A DNA stretch of 64,000 bases from an uncultured Flavobacteriales bacterium. GTDB taxonomy: Bacteria; Bacteroidota; Bacteroidia; Flavobacteriales_E; Vicingaceae. Shown here piece after piece: positions 39,333 through 48,063 of this stretch. The DNA lies in assembly GCA_913056345.1 (NCBI GenBank), contig CAJXMH010000010.1:1-64000 (forward strand), in the 5' to 3' direction. A program made the translations under genes and the position numbers. The notes beneath the pieces are model-generated. The model ran no database searches, was not told the DNA's origin, and saw only the letters and a program-made list of their open reading frames with translations. Position 1 is the stretch's first letter. Each line of letters opens with the position of its first letter.

Positions 39333-40328
39333 CTAAGTAAGCTTATCAGCTAAGATCCTCATCTCAACGGCAGGCGAGATCTTTTCATACAAAATGCGGT
39401 ATACCGCCGTAGCAATGGGAATATCAACTTCAAACTTTTCATTGATCTTGATGATGCTCTTTGCTGCATAATAACCTTCTGCGGTCATGTTCATTTCCAT
39501 TTGAGCCGACATTACCGAATAGCCCTTTCCTACCATATTGCCAAAGGTGCGGTTTCTTGAAAATTGCGAATAGGCAGTCACCAATAAATCTCCTAAGTAA
39601 GCGGAAGATTTAACGTCACGGTGGATGGGATTTACCGCATCTACGAATCGCTCGATTTCTTGCACTGCATTAGAAATTAAAACAGCTTGAAAGTTATCTC
39701 CGTAGCTTAAGCCATGGTAGATCCCCGAGGCAACAGCATAAATGTTTTTCAAGATAGCCGAGAGCTCAGTACCAAATAAGTCGTCTGAAACTGAAGTTTT
39801 TATGTACCGACACTCAAGCAAGGCTGCAAACTCTTGTGCTTTTGATTCATCTTGACAGGCAATAGTGAGGTATGATAGCCTTTCTAAAGCAACCTCTTCG
39901 GCATGACAAGGGCCGCTAATAATGCCTATTTGATCGTAAGAAGCACCAAACTGTTTGTGAAAAAACCGAGCGGGAATTTGATGGACTTCAGGAACGATTC
40001 CTTTCACCGCAGAAAAGATCACTTTATCTTTCAGATCGTCATTCTTCCGATTTCCAAATACATCCATTAAAAAAGCCGATGGAGTGGCAATCACAATGGT
40101 ATCAGAGGCTTTAATTACAGCACTTAGATCGGTGCTAACGCTAATTTTATCACGTTCAAACTGAACGGAAGAGAGATAGCGAGGATTGTGGAGGTATTTG
40201 TTTAAATAGTTTGCCTTGTCAGGATCCCGCATCCACCAATGCACCTGGTCTGCATGATTACAAAGCATTTTTACAATAGCTGTAGCCCAACTTCCTCCTC
40301 CTATAACCGAAACTTCTTTCTTTTCCAC
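39333..40328 (-). CDS. gpsA: NAD(P)-dependent glycerol-3-phosphate dehydrogenase
   Basis: A 331-residue enzyme that makes sn-glycerol-3-phosphate from dihydroxyacetone phosphate for phospholipids. It starts at GTG. The Rossmann motif is SVIGGGSWATAIVKML, and the active-site segments AVKGIVPEVHQIP (Lys), ISGPCHAEEVA, and LSAILKNIYAVASGIYHGL are present. The familiar GNGG/GxGxxG first glycine pattern reads GGGSWATA, common in this enzyme. A TATTTTCG-type box lies at 40347-40354 (minus). It is separated from lysS by 263 bp holding structured repeats. Confidence 0.94.
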   Translation of the reverse strand: MEKKEVSVIGGGSWATAIVKMLCNHADQVHWWMRDPDKANYLNKYLHNPRYLSSVQFERDKISVSTDLSAVIKASDTIVIATPSAFLMDVFGNRKNDDLKDKVIFSAVKGIVPEVHQIPARFFHKQFGASYDQIGIISGPCHAEEVALERLSYLTIACQDESKAQEFAALLECRYIKTSVSDDLFGTELSAILKNIYAVASGIYHGLSYGDNFQAVLISNAVQEIERFVDAVNPIHRDVKSSAYLGDLLVTAYSQFSRNRTFGNMVGKGYSVMSAQMEMNMTAEGYYAAKSIIKINEKFEVDIPIATAVYRILYEKISPAVEMRILADKLT

Positions 40329-40411
40329 GCTAGTTTAGTTGAATAACGAAAATACAAAATTTGACCTTTAGACTTTTATAATCACTACTTATTAAACTCT
40401 TTATCCATTCC

Positions 40412-40436
40412 ATTCTTTTTGTTGAGCAAAAAGAAT
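40412..40436. repeat. Perfect 10-bp inverted repeat (hairpin)
   Basis: ATTCTTTTTG and CAAAAAGAAT pair around the 5-nt loop TTGAG. It lies in the gap between gpsA and lysS. Arms rich in A/T make a weak terminator, but it may also be part of a repeat family. Confidence 0.5.
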
Positions 40437-40475
40437 CAAAAAGCTCAGCTTCTATCAAAAAAGAAAAATATCCTC

Positions 40476-40550
40476 GTCTTAACTAAGTGCAGCCGAATGA
40501 TTTCACCCCGAGTCCATCGGGGGAACTTTCCGGTTTTACTAAGTTAAGAC
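40476..40550. repeat. Nested inverted repeat downstream of lysS
   Basis: Outer arms GTCTTAACTAAGT (40476-40488) and ACTAAGTTAAGAC (40538-40550) match at 12 of 13 positions. Inside them CCCCGA (40506-40511) and TCGGGG (40517-40522) form a second stem with loop GTCCA. The G+C-rich core differs from the surrounding A+T-rich gap. No ORF covers it. Confidence 0.55.
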
Positions 40551-40591
40551 TTCAGCTATTTCCCCTTTTTGCTACAAAGCAAGAAACACCT

Positions 40592-42322
40592 CTATTCAGG
40601 TATTCTTATCTTAATATTCTCTCTATCAGAAGCGTCTATTTCAATTAACCCATGCTTAACTAATTCTTTTTTTACTTTGTCCCACTTTTTTTTACTAAGA
40701 TCTAAATCATGGATTACGTTGAGCTTAATCTGATCTAAATTAGCTTCGTGGTTTGGAATTATTGAAAGTCTTTTGCTAATATTTTCTAAAGCTCTTTTTG
40801 CTTCATCTGTCATTTCAGGCACCTTTTTCTCCGGCTTCATTTGCGGGAAGAAAAGCACTTCTTGAATGGACACATTATCGGTCAAAAACATGACCAAACG
40901 ATCAATTCCGATTCCCATACCTGAAGTGGGTGGCATACCGTATTCAAGCGCACGGACAAAATCTTGATCAATGAACATAGCTTCGTCATCTCCTTTCTCT
41001 GAAAGCTTTAGCTGATCCTGAAACCGCTCTAGCTGATCAATCGGATCGTTTAACTCTGAATACGCATTGGCAATTTCTTTACCATTTACCAAAAGCTCAA
41101 AACGCTCGGTTAGTGCAGGGTTATCTCGGTGCTTTTTACACAAGGGCGACATCTCAACCGGATAATCAATAATGAAAGTAGGTTGTACATAATGATGCTC
41201 ACACTTTTCCCCGAATAACTCATCGATCAGTTTAGCCTTGCCCATGGTCTCATCTACTTCTAAACCTAGTTCAGAGCACTTAGCCCTTAACTCGTTTTCG
41301 CTTAAAGCCGCAGCATCTACCCCTGTATGTTCTTTGATTGAATCTAAAATTGGGACTTTGGCATAAGGAGCTTTAAAGTTGATTTTCTCTCCTTGAAACT
41401 CCACTTCTGTGCTACCTAATACTTTGCTTGTTAAATCCTCTAGCATCTTCTCGGTAAAGTCCATCATCCAGTGGTAATCCTTGTAGGCCACGTAAATTTC
41501 CATTACCGTAAACTCCGGATTATGGGTGCGGTCCATACCCTCATTTCGGAAGTCTTTGGCAAACTCATAAACTCCCTCAAAACCACCTACGATCAGTCTT
41601 TTCAAATAAAGTTCGTTGGCAATTCTTAAGTATAATTCGGTGTTTAGAGCATTGTGATGCGTTATAAATGGCCTTGCTGCAGCCCCACCCGGAATAGGCT
41701 GTAAAATTGGGGTTTCTACTTCTAGGTAGTCGTGTTGATTGAAAAAATCGCGCATGGCGTTCATTACCTTCGTGCGGGTTCTAAAAGTCTCTTTCACTTT
41801 CGGGTTCACCACAAGGTCTACGTAACGTTGACGGTAACGCTGCTCAGGATCAGTGAAGGCATCGTGGGCCTTCCCTTCGCTATCAGTTTTTACAATTGGC
41901 AGGGGCTTCAAGGCTTTCGATAGCACAGTAAGCTCTTCCACTTGTATAGAAATTTCCCCCACTTGAGTTTTGAACTGCTTTCCTTTTACACCAATAAAGT
42001 CCCCGATGTCTAACAACTTTTTGAAAACATCATTATAAAGGGTTTTATCCTCTCCCGGACATAGTTCATCTCGATTAAAATAAAGTTGGATCTTGCCTTT
42101 ACTATCCTGCAATTCCGCAAAAGAAGCCTTTCCCATGATTCGACGACTCATTAGTCTACCGGCCAAAACCACTTCTTTTCCTTCTTCGTAATTCTCCTTG
42201 ATCTCTTCGCTGTAATGATCAACTGGAAAAAGATCAGCCGGGTAAGGGTCAATCCCCAACTTTCTCAACTTTTGTAAGGATTCTCTTCTCAACTGCTCTT
42301 GTTCGCTCAGGACTCTGCTCAT
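40592..42322 (-). CDS. lysS: Lysyl-tRNA synthetase, class II
   Basis: A 576-residue enzyme from ATG 42322; the frame extends to 42391, but a promoter-like box at 42342-42349 lies inside that extension. The OB-fold anticodon domain (VVLAGRLMSRRIMGKASFAEL) is followed by class II motifs 2 (FRNEGMDRTHNPEFTVMEIY) and 3 (GMGIGIDRLVMFL). The protein has about 80 residues after motif 3, ending in SKKKWDKVKKELVKHGLIEI, longer than the ~505-residue E. coli enzyme. This tail appears to be a Bacteroidota-type extension; its function is unknown to me. Confidence 0.95.
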   Translation of the reverse strand: MSRVLSEQEQLRRESLQKLRKLGIDPYPADLFPVDHYSEEIKENYEEGKEVVLAGRLMSRRIMGKASFAELQDSKGKIQLYFNRDELCPGEDKTLYNDVFKKLLDIGDFIGVKGKQFKTQVGEISIQVEELTVLSKALKPLPIVKTDSEGKAHDAFTDPEQRYRQRYVDLVVNPKVKETFRTRTKVMNAMRDFFNQHDYLEVETPILQPIPGGAAARPFITHHNALNTELYLRIANELYLKRLIVGGFEGVYEFAKDFRNEGMDRTHNPEFTVMEIYVAYKDYHWMMDFTEKMLEDLTSKVLGSTEVEFQGEKINFKAPYAKVPILDSIKEHTGVDAAALSENELRAKCSELGLEVDETMGKAKLIDELFGEKCEHHYVQPTFIIDYPVEMSPLCKKHRDNPALTERFELLVNGKEIANAYSELNDPIDQLERFQDQLKLSEKGDDEAMFIDQDFVRALEYGMPPTSGMGIGIDRLVMFLTDNVSIQEVLFFPQMKPEKKVPEMTDEAKRALENISKRLSIIPNHEANLDQIKLNVIHDLDLSKKKWDKVKKELVKHGLIEIDASDRENIKIRIPE

Positions 42323-42341
42323 AGGACTTAAATTTTGGCCG

Positions 42342-42349
42342 CAAAGGTA
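42342..42349 (-). promoter_or_regulatory. Putative promoter of lysS (-7 box TACCTTTG, -33 TTG)
   Basis: Minus-strand TACCTTTG is an exact TAnnTTTG match and lies 19 bp before ATG 42322. A TTG at 42369-42367 stands 17 bp upstream. It supports the shorter LysS start. Confidence 0.55.
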
Positions 42350-42439
42350 GTGATTCAGCTTTACTTCAAGAGGACTTAAAGCAAGCTTCATACGGCTGTC
42401 AGTAGTTTTTCTTTTATTTGCAAATTAAATATAACAGCT

Positions 42440-43429
42440 ATGATGAAAGAATTGATTCAGGATTTTGGAAAACACTTGACAGAAGCAATAAAAATTGCGG
42501 AAGAGACCAACTTTGAAAAAAAGGGCGGAAAAACTGATACGGTTTTAATCTGCGGCCTCGGTGGGTCAGGTATTGGAGGAACGATAATCAGCGAGATGCT
42601 TAGTGAAGAGTGTGCAGTGCCTATTATCGTTAATAAAGACTATCATATTCCTTCTTTTGTTAAGCAGGACACATTGGTAATTTGCTGTTCCTATTCTGGA
42701 AATACAGAAGAAACCTTGAAAATGTACGAAAGTGCAAAAGAAAAAGGGGCTGAGATCAGCATCATAACCTCAGGTGGGAAATTTGCTGAATTAGCAAAAC
42801 AAAATGGTCACAATATCTTACAAATTCCTGGAGGTTTACCTCCTAGAGCTGCTTTTGGCCTTGCCTTTCCTCAATTGTTGTATACGTTTAAAAAGTATGG
42901 CCTAATCTCAAATGAAAAAATCGAACAACTAAAATCTTCTGTTAAATTACTTAATGCAACGGAAAAAGAAGTTCAGCAAGAAGCAAAGTCATTAAGCGAA
43001 AAGCTTCACCAAAATATTCCTGTTATTTATAGTGAGGCTTCCTTAGGTGGAATTGGGGTTCGTTTTAGACAACAGCTAAACGAAAACTCAAAAATGCTTG
43101 CTTGGAGTCAGGTAATCCCTGAAATGAACCACAATGAGTTAGTAGGTTGGAGAACAAAGAATGAGGACCTTGCGGTTGTGATCTTTCGAACTGAAGGTGA
43201 CTATTACCGAAATCAAGAACGAATTGAATATTCGAAAAAAGTCTTCTCGAAGTATACCTCGAACATTAATGAAGTGTATGCCAAAGGTGAGAATGTAGTT
43301 GAAAGATCAATCTACTTGATTCATTTAGGCGACTGGGTTTCGTTCTATTTAGCTGAGGCCAAAGGTATCGATGTGGTAGAGGTGGATGTGATCACCGGCT
43401 TGAAGGATATGTTGGCGGGACTAGAGTAG
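42440..43429 (+). CDS. SIS-domain sugar isomerase (bifunctional phosphoglucose/phosphomannose isomerase type)
   Basis: A 329-residue soluble enzyme with two SIS domains. The opening LICGLGGSGIGGTIISEML and VICCSYSGNTEETLKMYE carry the sugar-phosphate-binding loops. PPRAAFGLAFPQLL and MLAWSQVIPEMNHNELVGW (with Glu-Met-Asn-His) match archaeal/bacterial PGI/PMI enzymes, which interconvert glucose-6-P, fructose-6-P and mannose-6-P. It is probably the main phosphoglucose isomerase or a mannose-route enzyme here. The ATG at 42440 is followed by a second ATG. Confidence 0.9.
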   Translation: MMKELIQDFGKHLTEAIKIAEETNFEKKGGKTDTVLICGLGGSGIGGTIISEMLSEECAVPIIVNKDYHIPSFVKQDTLVICCSYSGNTEETLKMYESAKEKGAEISIITSGGKFAELAKQNGHNILQIPGGLPPRAAFGLAFPQLLYTFKKYGLISNEKIEQLKSSVKLLNATEKEVQQEAKSLSEKLHQNIPVIYSEASLGGIGVRFRQQLNENSKMLAWSQVIPEMNHNELVGWRTKNEDLAVVIFRTEGDYYRNQERIEYSKKVFSKYTSNINEVYAKGENVVERSIYLIHLGDWVSFYLAEAKGIDVVEVDVITGLKDMLAGLE

Positions 43430-43444
43430 AGAGTTTAGACCCCT

Positions 43445-43525
43445 CCTTCGGCGGGCAGGCGCTTCGCTGCTAGAAGTAAGACCTTAGACTCCACCTTAGG
43501 CGAGCAGGCGCTTCGCTATTAGACT
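43445..43525. repeat. Two copies of a dispersed GCAGGCGCTTCGCT repeat
   Basis: GGCGGGCAGGCGCTTCGCT and then GGCGAGCAGGCGCTTCGCT are separated by about 45 bp, each preceded by a CTCC/CCTT-rich segment. Related copies occur near 9822-9920. They lie in the 253-bp gene-free gap with the hairpin at 43539-43606. Confidence 0.6.
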
Positions 43526-43538
43526 TTTTTAGACTTTA

Positions 43539-43606
43539 CAAGGTTTTGTCTTCTCGAGTGATCCCGAAACTTCGGGATAGTATCGAGAGGAGGCAAAAAT
43601 ACCTTG
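43539..43606. repeat. Long composite hairpin
   Basis: Three nested inverted pairs: CAAGGT/ACCTTG outermost, TCTCGA (43552-43557) with TCGAGA (43583-43588), and ATCCCGAA (43561-43568) with TTCGGGAT (43571-43578). The centre is G+C-rich. It lies after the isomerase gene and could act as a terminator or a mobile repeat. Confidence 0.6.
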
Positions 43607-43669
43607 AAATTGCAACTTTTAACTTCAAGTACTTAAAACTTCCAACTTAGATACTTCTAGCACTTTCCT

Positions 43670-43677
43670 TATCTTCG
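43670..43677 (+). promoter_or_regulatory. Putative -7 promoter box (TATCTTCG) for the serine hydrolase gene
   Basis: TATCTTCG, five bases before ATG 43683, identical in sequence and position to the box at 1466-1473. Confidence 0.4.
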
Positions 43678-43682
43678 TTGGG

Positions 43683-44855
43683 ATGAAGTTCATTCGTTTT
43701 CTTTTGCGGTTTCTTATTTCTCTTTTGATTGCTATTGTTTTGGTTGCTTTAGGCTTGTGGATCAGTGGTAATGGTCATGTGATCAAAGCAGTTAGAAGCA
43801 CTTATTTGGTGGGCGAGACGGGCCCAACTATTGACGATTACCCTAAGTTTGAAAACCGGAGGGTTGAAGCTGGAACACCTCAACTTTGGGAGTTTTCAGA
43901 AAACTATCAGAGCAATAGCTTGAGTAAAGAGCTAGTTAAAGAAATTGAAAGCTGGGAAACCACAAGCCTGCTCATTCTTCACCGTGACTCTATTGCCTAT
44001 GAAAGATACTGGAACGGCTATTCAGAAAAAAGCTTGACCAATACCTTTTCCATGGCCAAAAGCTTCACCTCACTTGCCATTGGTATAGCCATAGAAGAAG
44101 GACGCATTAAAAGTATCGATCAAAAAGCAGGAGATTTTCTACCAGAGTTTGCGGAAGGGGAAAAAGCCAAAATCACCATTAAGCATTTACTTCAAATGGC
44201 CTCTGGCATTGATTTCGGCGAAAGCTATGGAAACCCTTTTGGTTATATGGCTAAAACCTATTACGGCAGTGATCTTTACGATTTAACCGTAAGCAAGCCT
44301 ATGAAGTACGAACCGGGAACGGTTTGGAAATACCAAGGAGGTAACACACTTTTGCTTTCCTTTATTTTAGAGAAAGCCACCGGCCAAAACTTATCTGATT
44401 ATTTCAGCAAGCACTTTTGGAAACCGCTTGGCGCAACTGAAGATGCGCTTTGGAGTATTAGTGAAGAGGGCGGCAGAGAGCGATCTTATTGCTGCTTTTA
44501 CAGCAATGCTAGAGACTTTGCGCGTATTGGTCAAATGATGTTAGATTCCGGCAAATGGAATGGAAGACAGCTGATCAATCAAGCTTACATTGAAAAATCC
44601 ATAAGTCCGGTAAATATTAAAAATGAAGCAGCTAAACTAATTGACTATTACGGTTTGCAATGGTGGATGGGTGAATACCAAGGGGCTGATTTTTATTACG
44701 CTCGTGGTATTCAAGGGCAATACATCGTAGCCATTCCGGCTTGGGATGCAGTGGTGGTCCGTTTAGGACACAAACGCGACCCTAATGTGGGAGCGGAAGT
44801 GCCGAAAGATTTATTTGTTTATTTGGAGGCGGCAGTAATTATTACGAATCAGTAG
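43683..44855 (+). CDS. Beta-lactamase-fold serine hydrolase (class C-like)
   Basis: A 390-residue membrane-anchored hydrolase. The N-terminal helix at ~12-30 (LISLLIAIVLVALGLWI) is a signal or anchor. The active-site S-x-x-K is S123-M-A-K126 in TFSMAKSFTS. A Y-x-N-like YSN follows in CCFYSNARDF. The third motif appears as the HKRDPN region, not a clean KTG. Such enzymes include peptidases and esterases, not necessarily beta-lactamases. It is preceded by its own -7 box and by repeats, and followed 7 bp later by an orphan gene. Confidence 0.88.
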   Translation: MKFIRFLLRFLISLLIAIVLVALGLWISGNGHVIKAVRSTYLVGETGPTIDDYPKFENRRVEAGTPQLWEFSENYQSNSLSKELVKEIESWETTSLLILHRDSIAYERYWNGYSEKSLTNTFSMAKSFTSLAIGIAIEEGRIKSIDQKAGDFLPEFAEGEKAKITIKHLLQMASGIDFGESYGNPFGYMAKTYYGSDLYDLTVSKPMKYEPGTVWKYQGGNTLLLSFILEKATGQNLSDYFSKHFWKPLGATEDALWSISEEGGRERSYCCFYSNARDFARIGQMMLDSGKWNGRQLINQAYIEKSISPVNIKNEAAKLIDYYGLQWWMGEYQGADFYYARGIQGQYIVAIPAWDAVVVRLGHKRDPNVGAEVPKDLFVYLEAAVIITNQ

Positions 44856-44862
44856 TAATTAG

Positions 44863-45537
44863 ATGGACAAAAAAAGGTTTCATTATTATTTCTTAAATAT
44901 TAATCTTAGTTCTACAAACTCTCAGGACTTAAAGCCCGGTCCAAGAATCCTAAAAGTTAAAAAAGGTTTGCAATTTCCTGTTTTAGAAGACGCTGAAGGT
45001 CCTTTTTACTCACTTAGAAACCTTAAAAGAAACTCGATAAAATTAAAGCTGCTCAAATCAACGAATAGTAAAAGAGCAAGCACCATACTGAAAGATAAGT
45101 GGATAGTTGAAATCAACAATAATGGCGTCTTTGCCAATAGTGAAAAAGGCTTTCCTCTAGGGTTTATTAAAATGATTGAGCATTCAATAAAGGGAGAAAT
45201 TAAAAAAGGAAAAGTAAATGGTGTTCATTACTACAATGAAGATAAAGTGGAAATAATTAAAATAATTAACGAAAACAAACTTGGTGTATTTGAGGCAAAA
45301 ATCAAAGTTCTAGATTCAATTAACAATAAATGGATTATAAAAGATTCTTCTAGCTTTTTCCCTAAAGAATGGGATCTACACAGAGTATTTCATGAATGTA
45401 AGTATGCTTATTACAGCCATAAGCATACTTTGATTGAAGGTAAACAAAACTCATATTTGTCCTACACAGAATCGGGCGTTAAAGTTGTAATTGTCAAGAT
45501 AGAGGAGGAAATAAAAACCATATATCCTGTAGTTTAA
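44863..45537 (+). CDS. Hypothetical protein, no recognised family
   Basis: A 224-residue protein with no signal peptide or TM segment. It is Lys/Asn/Ile-rich and its sequence is more A+T-rich than its neighbours. Segments include LKLLKSTNSKRASTILKDKW and EWDLHRVFHECKYAYYSHKH. The terminal domain begins near residue 165 with histidines and an SxxHK-type run. Similar small proteins are sometimes EndoU/CdiA-type toxin or immunity modules, but I see no supporting motif. It starts 7 bp after the serine hydrolase stop. Confidence 0.55.
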   Translation: MDKKRFHYYFLNINLSSTNSQDLKPGPRILKVKKGLQFPVLEDAEGPFYSLRNLKRNSIKLKLLKSTNSKRASTILKDKWIVEINNNGVFANSEKGFPLGFIKMIEHSIKGEIKKGKVNGVHYYNEDKVEIIKIINENKLGVFEAKIKVLDSINNKWIIKDSSSFFPKEWDLHRVFHECKYAYYSHKHTLIEGKQNSYLSYTESGVKVVIVKIEEEIKTIYPVV

Positions 45538-45598
45538 ATACCCTATCAATACATAACTTTTCCTCTTTAATTGCGCGAAGCTTTTCAACTTGGAGCTA

Positions 45599-48010
45599 TT
45601 AAAACTTAGCCGTCACCGCCATTAAAAAGTTTCTGCCGGGCCCTGAGATTCCTGAGCTATACGGTCGGTATCGCTGATCGCTGATGTTTTCAATTCCGGC
45701 ACTAATATTAAATTGTTCAGAAAGCTCGTAAAGGGCTTTTAAATTTAGCGTGTACCAAGCAGGAGCATAAGTTTCACCTTGGCTATTTAGAGCATAGATT
45801 TCTTCTTTTCTCCGCTCACTTATAGCAAGTTCATTATGCGTTCGCTCTCCTTGGTAAAGCAAATAAGCCTGTAGGTTCAACTTTTTGGCTCGATAGCTTA
45901 ACCGACTGCTACCAAAAATAGGAGCAGCATGCCTTGAAGGGCCGGTAGTTCCATCGTTCAGCTCTTCTTCGCCAAACTGATAATTAAAGTCTGATGAAAA
46001 AGTAAAGCCCTTCGGTAGTTTCACTTCTAAGCCTGCTTGAATTCCATAAACGGTAGCTTCTGCGGCATTCTGTAAAGCCTGAACCTGACTCAAGCTACCA
46101 TCATAAGTTATTGAATCTTTTCCGTTGAGTTGAAAATCTCTGCGCACCAAAGCATTTTGTAAAATGGTATAGTAGCCGGTCAAATCAATTTTCACTCGAT
46201 CACCAATTACTTTAGCCACACCCAAGTCAAGGTTGTAAGCGTACTCAGCTTCCAAATCAGGATTCGGAACCACCACGGCACCTGGCTCAGAATCAAATAC
46301 CTTCCCTATGTCATCTACATTAGGCGAACGAAAAGCGGTTCCAAAATTGGTCTTGATCACCCAGCTTTCAGTTGGCCGATAAACTCCTCCAATGCTGCCT
46401 GTTAAGGCTCCGTTTTCTAGCTTTGCTTCTGCAAAAGGAAAGGGGTAAAAAGCCTCATTATCAGTAAAGTCAGCATCCAAGGCGAAGAGATTATAACGAA
46501 TACCTCCCTGTATCACAAATTTCTCAGAGAGGTCGTACTCATCATTCACATAAATCCCAAAGGACTGCCAAGTGGCATCTGGGTAGCGGCTTGCACCAAG
46601 CGACTTTTCATTTGAAATGATATTGGTGGTCAATCCACTTGAGAAGACATTGTTTTGAACTACTTCTGCACCGTAAAATAACTTATTAGTAGAACCAGTA
46701 GCTTTTACAAAGTCGAGGTTGGCTGAATAAGCGTATACTTCCTCTTCCCTGCTTTCTCGAATGGGGTCGTTCAAGTCGCGGCTGATCCTACTTTCACCAA
46801 ATGTTTGCTGTGCTAAGCGCAAAGTCATTTGGTCGTAGTATTTATTCTTAGCGGCATGAGTAATGTTTAAATTATGCATCAGCCAGCTTTGTGGACCATA
46901 TTCCCATTCCGCATAACGGGGCATACCATTTCTTCTTCGGTTATGCCGATCGTAACGACCATAAGGAGAAGTTTGAGAATAATGAAAGCCATATTCAATA
47001 TCCCAAGCTTGATTTGGTTTAAAACGCACCTTTTGCATCATATTGAGTTGAGAATAAGCCGAAGGACGTTGTAATAGCTGGTCATCCTGTTGGATCACTA
47101 CATCCTTTCCATTTTGACGTTCTACGTAATAGTCTTTCAAGTAATCGTCAGGACCGTTGCTTCCTTGTCTCAAATGGTCATAATCCCAATGAGAGAAACT
47201 ACTCACCAAGGCCCACTTTTTCCAACCGATATTCACATCAAAGTGTCCGGTTTTTTCTTGATTGGCAGAAGCGTAACGCGCTACCGCCTTGCCACTTATT
47301 AAAGGTTTTTCTTCCAGTGAAAACTGAGGGCGTAAGGTTTGGAAACTCATTACCCCACCAATGGCATCACTGCCGTAAATCACTGATCCCGGTCCAAACA
47401 TAACTTCGGTATTCGATACGGCAAAGGGGTCCAGATTGATCACATTTTGAATGTTTCCCCCTCTAAAGATTGCTGTATTCATGCGGACACCATCTACGGT
47501 GTAGATCAATCGGTTTGTAGCAAAGCCTCGAATCATGGGGCTGCCTCCCCCCTGCTGGCTTTTTTGAATAAAAACCTTGTTTGAGATACCCAAGAGGTCG
47601 GCCGCGGTTTGCGGGTTTTGTAAGGCCACCTCTTTAGGTCCTATGCTTACGATCTTAGCCGGTATTTCCGTGTTATTTTGTCGCCAACGGCTAGCAGAAA
47701 TTACTACTTCGTCTAAATTTAAATTCGAGGGGATCATATACACCGTAAAGTCCTGTGCCTTTAGTTCTGCAAAACTGAAAACTTGACTTTTATACCCTAA
47801 GGATCGAATTTGAATCTCTTCAAACCCTCGAAATTGTGATATCTCTGCTTTTCCCTCTGAATTGGTTATTGCAGTAATATTAAGGTGTTCACTGACTATG
47901 GTTGCAAACTCCATGGCTTGCCCGCTTTCTTTTTCCAATACTGTTAGCGTTTGAGCATGAGAAAATAAAACACAGCACAAGCCAATACTCAAAAGAGTAA
48001 GGTGCTTCAT
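45599..48010 (-). CDS. TonB-dependent receptor, haem/haemoglobin-receptor-like
   Basis: An 803-residue outer-membrane transporter. Signal peptide (LLSIGLCCVLFSHAQ), then a carboxypeptidase-like N-terminal domain (~20-100), a plug domain with GGGSPMIRGFATNRLIYTVDG and FGPGSVIYGSDAIGGVMSF, and a 22-strand barrel ending in RNFLMAVTAKF. The plug motifs resemble the haemoglobin/haem receptor group, and a PNPDLEAE element resembles the NPDL box of haem receptors, but the ligand is not proven. It is followed on the 5' side by an apparently linked small protein gene (53-bp gap). Confidence 0.9.
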   Translation of the reverse strand: MKHLTLLSIGLCCVLFSHAQTLTVLEKESGQAMEFATIVSEHLNITAITNSEGKAEISQFRGFEEIQIRSLGYKSQVFSFAELKAQDFTVYMIPSNLNLDEVVISASRWRQNNTEIPAKIVSIGPKEVALQNPQTAADLLGISNKVFIQKSQQGGGSPMIRGFATNRLIYTVDGVRMNTAIFRGGNIQNVINLDPFAVSNTEVMFGPGSVIYGSDAIGGVMSFQTLRPQFSLEEKPLISGKAVARYASANQEKTGHFDVNIGWKKWALVSSFSHWDYDHLRQGSNGPDDYLKDYYVERQNGKDVVIQQDDQLLQRPSAYSQLNMMQKVRFKPNQAWDIEYGFHYSQTSPYGRYDRHNRRRNGMPRYAEWEYGPQSWLMHNLNITHAAKNKYYDQMTLRLAQQTFGESRISRDLNDPIRESREEEVYAYSANLDFVKATGSTNKLFYGAEVVQNNVFSSGLTTNIISNEKSLGASRYPDATWQSFGIYVNDEYDLSEKFVIQGGIRYNLFALDADFTDNEAFYPFPFAEAKLENGALTGSIGGVYRPTESWVIKTNFGTAFRSPNVDDIGKVFDSEPGAVVVPNPDLEAEYAYNLDLGVAKVIGDRVKIDLTGYYTILQNALVRRDFQLNGKDSITYDGSLSQVQALQNAAEATVYGIQAGLEVKLPKGFTFSSDFNYQFGEEELNDGTTGPSRHAAPIFGSSRLSYRAKKLNLQAYLLYQGERTHNELAISERRKEEIYALNSQGETYAPAWYTLNLKALYELSEQFNISAGIENISDQRYRPYSSGISGPGRNFLMAVTAKF

Positions 48011-48063
48011 TTTGATTGTTTTTTAGTTCATTCAAATAAACTTTTCCCTTTGTTGGAAAGGTT

